Source: Acidobacteriota bacterium
GTDB lineage: Bacteria; Acidobacteriota; Terriglobia; UBA7540
Assembly: GCA_021838785.1 (NCBI GenBank)
Contig: JAKCCV010000016.1
Span: 1-64,000 of the forward strand
Length of the DNA: 64,000 bases
Direction: 5' to 3'
Every line of letters starts with the position of its first letter. Within the stretch, counting starts at the first letter, position 1. Positions 44,715-52,811 of this stretch are shown in pieces. The position numbers and the translations under genes were made by a program. The notes below the pieces were generated by a model. That model searched no databases. It was not told the origin of the DNA and saw only the letters and a list, made by a program, of their open reading frames with translations.

Positions 44715-45136
44715 TGCCAGAGGCGAGACAACCGTGCCGAAAGGTGCTGATCGTCGAGGACGACACCTCGATACGCAACCTCCTCTACACCCTCCTCGCG
44801 GGCCAAGGCTACGAGGCCGAGGAAGCGCACAGCAGCCAAGAGGCCCTTTCCAAGATCGGACGCGAATGCTTCGACGCCGTGCTGCTCGACGTGCGTTGCC
44901 CGTACGCGCCGCCCAGGGAGATCATTGGCAAGATCAGAGAGGTACGGCCCGCCCTCATCGGGCGGATTCTCGTGATCACCGCAGAGGCGACCGACGCGGC
45001 GGGGATCGAGATGCTCGAGCGCCACTGCCGCATCCGCGAGCGGGATCTGGTCTGGGAGCTTGGCAATCGCCTGCGCCAGATCCTCCATCCCCACCCCCCT
45101 GCGCGCGCCATCTCGGACGGAGAACCGTCGCACTGA
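44714..45136 (+). CDS. Single-domain response regulator
   Basis: This 140-residue protein is a lone receiver: KVLIVEDDTSIRNLL, the phosphoacceptor in VLLDVRCPY, and VITAEATDAAG for the conserved Thr/Ser position. After AEATDA the C-terminus is unusual: it lacks the usual conserved Lys-Pro and reads IRERDLVWELGNRL. It has no output domain. It is coupled to the HTH gene by a TAATG overlap. The phosphodonor must come from outside the island. Confidence 0.75.
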   Translation: MPEARQPCRKVLIVEDDTSIRNLLYTLLAGQGYEAEEAHSSQEALSKIGRECFDAVLLDVRCPYAPPREIIGKIREVRPALIGRILVITAEATDAAGIEMLERHCRIRERDLVWELGNRLRQILHPHPPARAISDGEPSH

Positions 45137-45201
45137 GAGGGCCGCAGGCGCGGCAACCACCGCCGCCTGCTGTGCCGGGGACGCGGCTACGGGGCGCCCT
45201 G

Positions 45202-45882
45202 ATGCATGTCCTGATTGCCACGCCTGACCTCAGCTACGGGCGCTTTCTGGAGAGGGCGCTTCGGGCGCAGGGTTACACGGTTGACCTGGCGGCGGAGCCC
45301 CTTGACGCGACGCACCTGGCCGGGGCCGTTGCGTGGGACCTTATTATTGTTGACTCGTCGCCACCCAAGCTCGACGGAGCAGAGCTGGTCCAGCGGCTTC
45401 GCGCCACCAACGGGTCGCCAAACATCCTTCTGCTCACGGAGGGGAGGCACCCTCAGGACCGCGCCCGCGGGCTGGATATGGGCGCCGACGACTGTGTGAG
45501 CAAACCGTGCTCGCTGTGCGAGCTGGTCGCCCGCGTCCGCGCGGTGGTCCGGCGTCGCGGCCCGCCTCTCGGCCCTGTCCTGCGTGTGGAGGACCTTGAG
45601 CTGAGTTGGGCCTTGATGACGGTGCGGCGAGCCCAGCGGAGGATCGCGCTAACGCCGAAGGAGTTTTCGCTGCTCGCCTACCTCATGCAGAACGCGGGCC
45701 GCCCCGTCACACGTGCCATGATCTTGGACAGTGTGTGGGGCCTCGGCCACGACCCGCAAGGCAACGTCGTGGATGTTTACGTTTATTACCTGCGCCGCAA
45801 AGTTGACTCGGGCTTCGCCAAGAGGCTCATCCAAACGGTCCCGGGCGTTGGCTACCGCCTCGGCGGGGAAAGGGGCGGATAG
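45202..45882 (+). CDS. OmpR/PhoB-family response regulator
   Basis: This 226-residue protein has a receiver (MHVLIATPDLSYGRFLERAL; phosphoacceptor in DLIIVDSSPPKLDG; SKPC near the conserved Lys) and a winged-helix DNA-binding domain with LTPKEFSLLAYLMQNAGRPVTR and VDVYVYYLRRKVD. No histidine kinase follows it or lies anywhere in the window. It ends the island. The ATP in the N-terminus replaces the usual acidic pair, so metal binding may be altered. Confidence 0.85.
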   Translation: MHVLIATPDLSYGRFLERALRAQGYTVDLAAEPLDATHLAGAVAWDLIIVDSSPPKLDGAELVQRLRATNGSPNILLLTEGRHPQDRARGLDMGADDCVSKPCSLCELVARVRAVVRRRGPPLGPVLRVEDLELSWALMTVRRAQRRIALTPKEFSLLAYLMQNAGRPVTRAMILDSVWGLGHDPQGNVVDVYVYYLRRKVDSGFAKRLIQTVPGVGYRLGGERGG

Positions 45883-46480
45883 CTCCGGCTGCGGCTCGCG
45901 GAGACATCACCGCAAAGACGGCAGGGACCGCCAAGATGCACCGCTTCGTTTTCCATTGAGTCGCCATAAGTGTTCACTCCTTCATGCGGGCTTCGTCATC
46001 ACATGGAACACAAGCCCATTGCCTGCGCGATATCCTATCTCAAAATTCAGAAGGTCGGCATGAGTTGTCGGTCATGCCCTTGCTTGGCCGGCCGATGAGG
46101 TGAAGGCCCGATAGCGGCGTACGACTCACGGGGGTATCGGAACGAAATTCAGACCGATTCTCCACGGTGTCGAAGGCCCGACGCAGGAAAATGCCGATGC
46201 CCACGCTCGAACTCACGCACTGCTCGTCGCTATCCGGCACGGCAGAAATTGCAATCGTCCAAAATGGTCCCATTCGCCGCCGTAAGTATAAGCCACCGCC
46301 ATCCCGAAAATCATCCGCCCCTCGACGTCCCAACTGAAGCTATGCAGCGGGCAGCCGCGACGGTGGTGTTTTCGACGGCCGACGGCGATTTTTGAGGCCG
46401 TGGTTCGTCGGCAAGCGTTGCTGAAGGGGCCGCGACACGCGAATCAGGGTGGGCACGCGGCCCACGATATATTGTCGTGG
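45883..46480. other. Gene-free stretch between the island and thiG
   Basis: About 600 bases. The right third holds copy B of the dispersed repeat. A minus-strand segment near 46240-46330 reads like a damaged coding sequence, but I cannot assign it. No RNA gene is seen. Confidence 0.45.
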
Positions 46481-46487
46481 CTACCGG
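46371..46487. repeat. Dispersed repeat, copy B
   Basis: This segment aligns by eye with 39319-39480 in the same orientation. It contains GACGGCGATTTTTG, TCGTCGGCAAGCGTTGC, CCGCGACACGC, and ends in a hairpin CCACGA (46462-46467) with TCGTGG (46475-46480) followed by CTACCGG. The CTA at its right end is also the thiG stop codon on the minus strand. Confidence 0.6.
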
Positions 46488-47260
46488 ACGACGCCTTCGA
46501 GGGGGCTGGAAGCCGTGGCGTAGAGTTTTTTGGGCATGCGGCCGGCGAGACAAGCCTGGCGACCGGCGATGACCGCGTGGCGCATGGCTTCCGCCATCAG
46601 GACCGGGTCCTCCGCGGCGGCAATTCCCGTATTCATCAGGACCCCGTCAGCGCCCAGTTCCATGGCGATGGTGGCATCGGAGGCGGTGCCGACGCCGGCG
46701 TCCAAAATCAGCGGAACGCTGGTGATCATTTCGCGCAGAATGCGAATGTTGGCGGGATTCTGAAGGCCCAACCCGGAGCCGATGGGCGCTCCCAGCGGCA
46801 TCACTGCCGCCGCGCCGGCGTCCACGAGACGGCGGGCGGAAATCAAATCGTCGTTGGTGTAGGGCAATACCACAAAACCTTCGCGCACCAGAATTTCCGT
46901 TGCTTTGACCAGCTCAAAGTTGTTGGGGAAAAGCGTCTTTTCGTCGCCAATGACTTCCAGCTTGATCCAGTTGGAGAGACCGACTTCGCGCGCCAGCCGC
47001 GCCGTCCGAACCGCGTCGTCCGCGCTGTAGCATCCTGCCGTGTTGGGGAGAATGAAATACTTGGAGCGGTCAATATAATCGAGCAGCGACTCTTTGCTCT
47101 TGTCGCTCAAATTGACGCGCCGCACAGCCACCGTGACGATTTCCGTCCCGGAGGCTTCGAGAGCGCGAGCCATCTCCGCAAAGCTCCGGTACTTTCCCGT
47201 GCCGACAATCAGCCGTGAACGAAAGGCCCGTCCGGCAATTTCAAACCGATCGTTTTCCAT
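46481..47260 (-). CDS. thiG: Thiazole synthase
   Basis: ThiG forms the thiazole phosphate of thiamine from deoxyxylulose phosphate, dehydroglycine and ThiS thiocarboxylate. The 259-residue protein has [12 protein letters not shown], the Schiff-base lysine region [28 protein letters not shown] and [10 protein letters not shown]. No thiS, thiF or thiH is nearby and I find no TPP riboswitch in the 140 bases upstream. The stop codon touches a dispersed repeat, which may have altered the C-terminus. Confidence 0.95.
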   Translation of the reverse strand: MENDRFEIAGRAFRSRLIVGTGKYRSFAEMARALEASGTEIVTVAVRRVNLSDKSKESLLDYIDRSKYFILPNTAGCYSADDAVRTARLAREVGLSNWIKLEVIGDEKTLFPNNFELVKATEILVREGFVVLPYTNDDLISARRLVDAGAAAVMPLGAPIGSGLGLQNPANIRILREMITSVPLILDAGVGTASDATIAMELGADGVLMNTGIAAAEDPVLMAEAMRHAVIAGRQACLAGRMPKKLYATASSPLEGVVR

Positions 47261-47720
47261 GGGTTCCTCTCTTCTCCATTCTATTCGCGGTGAGACTCAG
47301 ATTGCAAACTGCGCCGCGAGCAGGTGACGTCCGGCGGCTTAAGAAAGTGGCGGCTACGGGTTCGCCATGCGTGTTGCTCGTTGTAGCCGTTGAAGAGGGC
47401 ATGGGCGTTCGCGGCGCGGAGCTTCCTTCCAGGATGACGAGGAAAGCGGAAGCTGAAAGGCGCGCAAACCGCCGACTCATGATGACTATTTTATGGGCCT
47501 CTCAGAACATGTCCTTGCTGAACCTGAATGAGCAGTGGAAACATCCAAACAAAGGTGGGAACATGGAGTTCTGCTCTGCTCCGACGGGATGGGCGAGGCG
47601 GAGCGGAAACAACAGACGAGGAGTTGCGTGGTCAATTAAGAGTCTCGGTGCAGACGGCGCGTACTAGGTGGTGAGAAGCGCGAGTCACAGTCGGGCCGCG
47701 CGAGGGAGCGTCGCAATGAA
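47261..47720. other. Intergenic region between thiG and the copper-type ATPase
   Basis: These 460 bases between divergent genes contain only weak open frames. A GCGGCTACGGG word near 47352 recalls the end of the dispersed repeats. No promoter or metal-regulator site is clear. Confidence 0.4.
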
Positions 47721-50081
47721 ATGCGTGAATGCATGAGCACGAAACCCAGTCATAGCCGCCCGTCACCCCCGAACGACGCGAATGCGGCGGTCCTCGACCC
47801 GGTCTGCGGGATGACCATCCATCCGCAGGACGCCGCCGGGGTGTTTGAATACCAAGGCCAGACGTATTACTTCTGCAATCCCTCCTGCCTCGAGAAATTT
47901 CGCGCTGCGCCCGAAAAATTCATAGAGCCGAGCGTCGCCGCTCCCACGCCCGCCGAGCCAACCGCTGCCGAATACACCTGCCCCATGCATCCGGAGATTG
48001 TCCGCAACGCGCCGGGCGCGTGTCCGATTTGCGGCATGGCGCTCGAGCCGCGCCGTGTGACGCTCGAAGAAGAAGCGAATCCCGAATACGAGGACATGCA
48101 GCGGCGATTCTGGGTAAGCCTGGCGCTGACCGTGCCGCTGCTGGTGCTGGCCATGTCGGAGGCGATTCCGGGCCAGCCCCTTGAGCGCGCGCTCGGTTTG
48201 CGCGCCGTCACTTGGATTGAACTGATTCTCGCAACGCCGGTGGTGCTTTGGGGCGGGCTGCCGTTTTTCGAGCGCGGATGGGAATCCATTCTGCATCGCA
48301 GCCTCAACATGTTTACGCTCATCGCGCTCGGGACCGGCACGGCGTATTTCTACAGCCTGGTCGCGGCCCTGGCGCCGGGAATCTTTCCGCCCTCGTTTCG
48401 CGGGCCGGGAGGAACGGTCGCGGTTTACTTTGAAGCGGCGGCCGGAATCACCACGCTGGTATTGCTGGGGCAGGTTCTGGAGCTGCGCGCGCGCAGTCAG
48501 ACCTCCGGCGCCATTCGGGCGCTGATGGGCCTGGCGCCCAAAACGGCTCGCCTCGTTCGCCAAGACGGAAGCGAAGAAGACGTTCCGCTCGACCGCGTTC
48601 ACCCGGGCGACCGTTTGCGCGTCCGGCCGGGAGAAAAAATTCCGGTGGACGGCGTGGTGCTGGACGGCTCGAGCACCGTGGACGAATCCATGGTGACGGG
48701 CGAGCCGCTGCCGGCGGAGAAATCTTCCGGGAGCCGCGTGACCGGAGGGACGGTCAACGGCCACGGAACGCTCGTCATGCGCGCCGAGCGCGTGGGCCAG
48801 GAAACTTTGCTGGCGCAGATTGTCCGCATGGTCAGCGAGGCGCAGCGCAGCCGCGCGCCCATCCAACGGCTCGCCGACCGCGTGGCGGGGTACTTTGTGC
48901 CAGCGGTCGTGGCCGCCGCCGTGGTGACGTTTATCGTATGGGCGGAAATCGGGCCGGCGCCTCGGCTGGCCTACGCGCTCGTGAACGCGGTGGCCGTGCT
49001 CATTATCGCGTGTCCGTGCGCCTTCGGGCTGGCCACGCCGATGTCCATCATGGTCGGGACGGGGCGCGGCGCGATGGCGGGCGTGCTGATCAAAAACGCC
49101 GAGAGCCTGGAACGATTGGAAAAAGTCAACACGCTGGTGGTGGACAAAACCGGCACGCTGACCGAGGGCAAGCCGCGCCTGGTGACGGTTTGGCCGGCCG
49201 AGCCGGGCGGCGAAGCCAAGCTGTTACAAATCGCCGCCAGCCTCGAGCGCGCGAGCGAGCATCCGTTGGCGGCGGCGATTCTGGCGGCGGCCAAGCAGCG
49301 CGGCCTCGAACTCGCCGAAGTGAAAAATTTCAAGGCGATTCCCGGCAAAGGCGTGAGCGGACAAATCGGCGGGAGCACCGCCGCGCTCGGCAATCTTCAT
49401 TTGCTCGAAGACGCCGGCGTGGACGCGAAGCCGCTCGCCGAAAAAGCCGAAGCCCTGCGCCGCGATGGCCAGACGGTGATGTTCGTCGCCGTGGACGGGC
49501 GCGCGGCGGGCTTGCTGGGCGTGACGGACCCCATTAAGGCATCTTCGCTCGAAGCGATTGAGAGTTTGCACCGCGAAGGCATCCGCATCGTCATGCTGAC
49601 CGGCGATAGCCGATTGACGGCGGAAGCCGTCGCCAAGAAGCTGGGCCTTGACGACGTGGTGGCGGAAGTCTTGCCGGCGGAAAAAGCCGAGGTCGTCAAG
49701 CGGCTGCAAAAGGAAGGCCGCGTCGTGGCCATGGCGGGCGATGGCATCAATGACGCCCCGGCGCTCGCCCAAGCCGACGTCGGCATTGCCATGGGAACGG
49801 GAACCGACGTGGCGATTCAGAGCGCGGGCGTCACGCTGGTCAAGGGCGACTTGCGCGGCATCGCGCGCGCCCGCAAATTGAGCCGCGCCACCATGCGCAA
49901 TATCCGCCAAAACCTGTTTTGGGCGTTCGCTTACAACACGCTCGGCATTCCACTCGCCGCCGGCGTGCTTTATCCCGTTTTTGGCCTGCTGCTCAACCCG
50001 ATGATCGCCAGTGCCGCCATGACCTTTAGTTCGGTCTCGGTCATCTCGAATGCCTTAAGGCTGCGAAGATTGGCCCTCTGA
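47721..50081 (+). CDS. Copper-type P1B ATPase with YHS and HMBD N-terminal domains
   Basis: This 786-residue protein begins with a YHS domain (DPVCGM at about residue 26, later FCNPSC) and a heavy-metal-binding domain (YTCPMHPEI and CPICGMAL). Eight transmembrane helices follow. The catalytic core has TGEP in the actuator domain, the CPC metal-site motif (IIACPCAFG), DKTGTLT with the phosphorylated Asp, SEHPLA and [10 protein letters not shown]. These mark a Cu(I)/Ag(I) exporter of the inner membrane. The exact metal cannot be settled by motif alone. No copper regulator lies beside it. ATG 47733 is an alternative start. Confidence 0.94.
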   Translation: MRECMSTKPSHSRPSPPNDANAAVLDPVCGMTIHPQDAAGVFEYQGQTYYFCNPSCLEKFRAAPEKFIEPSVAAPTPAEPTAAEYTCPMHPEIVRNAPGACPICGMALEPRRVTLEEEANPEYEDMQRRFWVSLALTVPLLVLAMSEAIPGQPLERALGLRAVTWIELILATPVVLWGGLPFFERGWESILHRSLNMFTLIALGTGTAYFYSLVAALAPGIFPPSFRGPGGTVAVYFEAAAGITTLVLLGQVLELRARSQTSGAIRALMGLAPKTARLVRQDGSEEDVPLDRVHPGDRLRVRPGEKIPVDGVVLDGSSTVDESMVTGEPLPAEKSSGSRVTGGTVNGHGTLVMRAERVGQETLLAQIVRMVSEAQRSRAPIQRLADRVAGYFVPAVVAAAVVTFIVWAEIGPAPRLAYALVNAVAVLIIACPCAFGLATPMSIMVGTGRGAMAGVLIKNAESLERLEKVNTLVVDKTGTLTEGKPRLVTVWPAEPGGEAKLLQIAASLERASEHPLAAAILAAAKQRGLELAEVKNFKAIPGKGVSGQIGGSTAALGNLHLLEDAGVDAKPLAEKAEALRRDGQTVMFVAVDGRAAGLLGVTDPIKASSLEAIESLHREGIRIVMLTGDSRLTAEAVAKKLGLDDVVAEVLPAEKAEVVKRLQKEGRVVAMAGDGINDAPALAQADVGIAMGTGTDVAIQSAGVTLVKGDLRGIARARKLSRATMRNIRQNLFWAFAYNTLGIPLAAGVLYPVFGLLLNPMIASAAMTFSSVSVISNALRLRRLAL

Positions 50082-50350
50082 GGCGGCACCATGGCACTAT
50101 TCTTTCGGCTTGCCGCTTTCTTGTTTTAGGACGTTGGCCACCGGCATTCGTCCGGAATCCGAGGGTTGACCTCGCCCCTGGACCACAGTCGCGCAACTCG
50201 GTCCGTCCCCTATGACGGGGCGTCGGGCCCGAGTGGGGCGCCCGATTGCCGAGCATCCGCGAAGATGCTCTCAGCCAGCCGCAACGACGCGAAGATCCAA
50301 CCGTGATGTGCTACAATCCGCTCGAAACTTCACTCCATCGAGAGGACATC

Positions 50351-50557
50351 ATGCCCACACAAAAGAAAGCAGGATCGCCGGTGCAAGCCGCCCCGGACCT
50401 GACGCCGCTGGTGGCCGCAACGCTGACGGGAGTGATTTATCAGGCGCGGTTGATGAATCGGCAGATGAAGGTCAACATTCCCGAAAACGAACTCATCCCG
50501 GAGATCGTCGGGCTGTGGCGCTCACTGACCGAGGAGCTGGAAGCGAAGCGCTCGTGA
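50351..50557 (+). CDS. Small protein of unknown function
   Basis: This 68-residue mostly helical protein contains LTPLVAATLTGVIYQARLMNRQMKVNIPENELIP. GAGAGG five bases before ATG 50351 gives a good start. No family is recognised and no neighbour on the same strand is close. Confidence 0.55.
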   Translation: MPTQKKAGSPVQAAPDLTPLVAATLTGVIYQARLMNRQMKVNIPENELIPEIVGLWRSLTEELEAKRS

Positions 50558-50704
50558 GGAGTCAAGCGACGCGGCAGTAACGGCCGGCGAAGGGGCGGAG
50601 AGCGCCATCTTCAAAGGCGCGTGCGGCTACCGAGCGCGGAGGGATGACCGTTTCGCCCGCCGAAGCCGTAGGGTCGCAAATTGAAACCGGCGCTCGGCGT
50701 TTCG

Positions 50705-51127
50705 CTAGGCGCTGAACATTTCCACCACAAAATACCGAGCGCGACGGTCGCCGACGTTCTGGATGCCGTGTTCGTCCATGGAGGCGACAAAGGCGGCCGA
50801 GCCGGGGCCGAGGCGCGTGCTGCGTCCAGCAATCGTGACCTCCACGGTGCCTTCGCGGATGAGGAACATCTCTTCGTGGCGGTGATGATGAGGCGGATGC
50901 GGACGCCCGCCCGGCGCCAGCGTGGTCTCATGGACCTCCAGGCGAAAGTTCTCATGCGTGAGGCCGCGGAAGATTTCACGAAAGGCATTGTCCCCGGCGC
51001 GCCGCACCGGAAGCCGGTCGAAAGGCCGTGCCTGGGAAGCGAGCATCGGCTCCACTTCGGCGCGAAGTGTGGGAGCAACCCAGGCGGCGAGCCCGGGCAA
51101 CACCAGGCAGCATTTTCTACGGTTCAT
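50705..51127 (-). CDS. Secreted cupin-domain protein
   Basis: This 140-residue protein has a short signal-like N-terminus (RRKCCLVLPGLAAWVAPTLRA). The cupin barrel shows PHPPHHHRHEEMFLIREGTVEV (metal His and Glu) and GPGSAAFVASMDEHGIQNVG (second His). AAAGGAG six bases before ATG 51127 sets the start. It lies 12 bases after the degenerate MBL gene on the same strand and is probably co-transcribed with it. The His-rich run before the first motif may add metal binding. Confidence 0.8.
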   Translation of the reverse strand: MNRRKCCLVLPGLAAWVAPTLRAEVEPMLASQARPFDRLPVRRAGDNAFREIFRGLTHENFRLEVHETTLAPGGRPHPPHHHRHEEMFLIREGTVEVTIAGRSTRLGPGSAAFVASMDEHGIQNVGDRRARYFVVEMFSA

Positions 51128-51139
51128 CGGCAACTCCTT

Positions 51140-52171
51140 TCAAGGAGGACTCACGGAGAGGCGCGCGCTGGGAGGTTGACCCGCGCCCTTCAATTCCCGA
51201 TAGACGGCGTCGAGCGCTTCCGGTTCGAGTTCGGGGGCGCGCCAGGGATAGGCGCGGAATGGCAAAAGTTCCTTCTTGATTTGCTCCAGGGACTCCCCGT
51301 GTTGCAGACGCGACTCGACGGAGGCGCGCAGCCACTCCAGAAAGTGACGAAAATCGGCCACCTGCGGTTTGCCGCCGGGCGCGCCATGTGCCGGAACGTA
51401 GATGTCTGCGTTCCAAGATTCCACGGCCCGCAGCGTTTTGATCCAGTGGTCAATGTTGCCGGCGCCGATGCGCGGGATATAGCCGTTCTCAAAGACATCG
51501 CCGAGAAAGACGATGCGATCGGCAGGGAGGAAAACGGCGGCGTCTCCGGGCGTGGCGTTGGTGCCGAGAGGAATCAGGCGAATGGTTGGGCTGCTGACGG
51601 GAAGCGTGACGGGACGGTCGAAGGTTTGCGTAGGGACGGTCGGATGAATGCCGCGCATGCTCCGCGCAAGGCGCCAATTGGCGTCAAGCCGGGCGGGCAA
51701 ATCCTGCCGGTAGCGAGCGATGGCTTGCTGCGCTTGTGGGGTTGAAAGAATGACGGGGCGAAAATCCTCAAAAACCTCGTTGCCCAGCATCAGGTCGGGC
51801 ATGGCGCTGGTGTCAATCACATAGCGCACCTCGAGCGATGTGCGCTGGCGAATTTCATAGAGAATATCCCGACCGTTGAAGGGCGAGTTGGTGGTGTCAA
51901 TCACCACCACGCCCTGCGGCGTGATTACGAAGCCGGCATTGCCCGGCCGGGCGAAATGCGGATCGCCTTGCTGCTCGAGAATATCTTCCGGAAGATAGAC
52001 AAAAACGCCAGGCTTGAGTTCCTTGACCTGATATTGGCCCATCATGCCCCAGGCCGTGGGTGCGCCAACCATCAGGAGCCAAGCCGCCAGGATGGCAATT
52101 CCCGCGAGAGGTCGTCGGCCGCCCTCGGCGCGCCGAGGCTGCATGTTGCGAGCAAAGTTAAATGTCCACAT
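51140..52171 (-). CDS. Metallo-beta-lactamase-fold protein lacking most metal ligands
   Basis: This 343-residue protein has one N-terminal hydrophobic helix (LAGIAILAAWLLMVGAPTAWG) and an MBL fold: GNAGFVITPQGVVVIDTT, VFLGDVFENG and VPAHGAPGG. The HxHxDH ligand motif is replaced by DTSAMPDLMLGN, and the next His (HTPGD in relatives) is Ala in TNATPGD. Only the later Asp and His positions remain. A binuclear zinc site is therefore unlikely. The start codon overlaps the archease stop by 14 bases, so translation is coupled. The role is unknown. Confidence 0.72.
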   Translation of the reverse strand: MWTFNFARNMQPRRAEGGRRPLAGIAILAAWLLMVGAPTAWGMMGQYQVKELKPGVFVYLPEDILEQQGDPHFARPGNAGFVITPQGVVVIDTTNSPFNGRDILYEIRQRTSLEVRYVIDTSAMPDLMLGNEVFEDFRPVILSTPQAQQAIARYRQDLPARLDANWRLARSMRGIHPTVPTQTFDRPVTLPVSSPTIRLIPLGTNATPGDAAVFLPADRIVFLGDVFENGYIPRIGAGNIDHWIKTLRAVESWNADIYVPAHGAPGGKPQVADFRHFLEWLRASVESRLQHGESLEQIKKELLPFRAYPWRAPELEPEALDAVYRELKGAGQPPSARLSVSPP

Positions 52172-52577
52172 AGACCTGAGCGCGCCATCCCTCGGCCGTC
52201 GAGGCGAGGCGAAGCTGATGGTACGTGATGGCTTTGACCTGCAATTGAATTCGATGACGCAGGGGATCAAAGGTTTCTCCCGCGGCCGTGGCCCGCAAAC
52301 TGCGGTCGTCAAGGTGACGGATTTCAAAATCCCGAAAGAGCATACGCTCGGTCTCGTGCAGGTACAGTAGCTCGCTTAGCCAGTTTACAAGAAGTTCGGG
52401 GCCGGTGGAAGCTTCCACTTGGATGTCCAGCGCGCGAACCACCCGCACCCCGGCGACGTCCACAAGCAAATGCATCAGGGCGCGGGCGGCGTTGACAAAA
52501 ACTTCTTCGCGGGTTTGACCGAACGCCTCAAAACCCACGTCGGCCGTGTGCTCCAGGATTTGGAAGGGGACCTTCAT
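52158..52577 (-). CDS. Archease
   Basis: Archease activates the RNA ligase RtcB by helping guanylylation and can broaden its nucleotide use. The 139-residue chain has the family start FQILEHTADVGFEAFG, with its Asp in the metal pocket, and the beta-rich ERMLFRDFEIRHLDD segment. Met 52577 is taken as the start because the conserved domain begins there; Met 52589 and 52592 are alternatives. RtcB is not in the window. The 3' end overlaps the MBL-fold gene. Confidence 0.87.
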   Translation of the reverse strand: MKVPFQILEHTADVGFEAFGQTREEVFVNAARALMHLLVDVAGVRVVRALDIQVEASTGPELLVNWLSELLYLHETERMLFRDFEIRHLDDRSLRATAAGETFDPLRHRIQLQVKAITYHQLRLASTAEGWRAQVYVDI

Positions 52578-52811
52578 GCGCCGATTCATCATAGCGGAAC
52601 GTTGGGCGGTTTGAATAGTCGCCGGGCTCGGCGGCCGGTCGCCCGACCGAAGAGCGAACCCGAAAGGCTCGCTGGGCGGAGCGCGGGTGCGGGACAAATT
52701 TTTTTCTTGCGGTCAGGCAGGCAAGCGGACTTGCATTCCGACGAGCTTCCGCATAGGATGCCGAAGGATTTGGCCGGAGGGCCGGCCATGCGAAGTGCGC
52801 GGAGGTCGGAA

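Noticed and set aside
47261-47400. TPP riboswitch upstream of thiG
   Set aside because: The CTGAGA and ACCTGAT-type conserved blocks are not present in a workable arrangement.
47215-47667. 150-codon plus-strand open frame before the copper-type ATPase
   Set aside because: No ribosome site, starts inside thiG antisense, and its composition is not protein-like.
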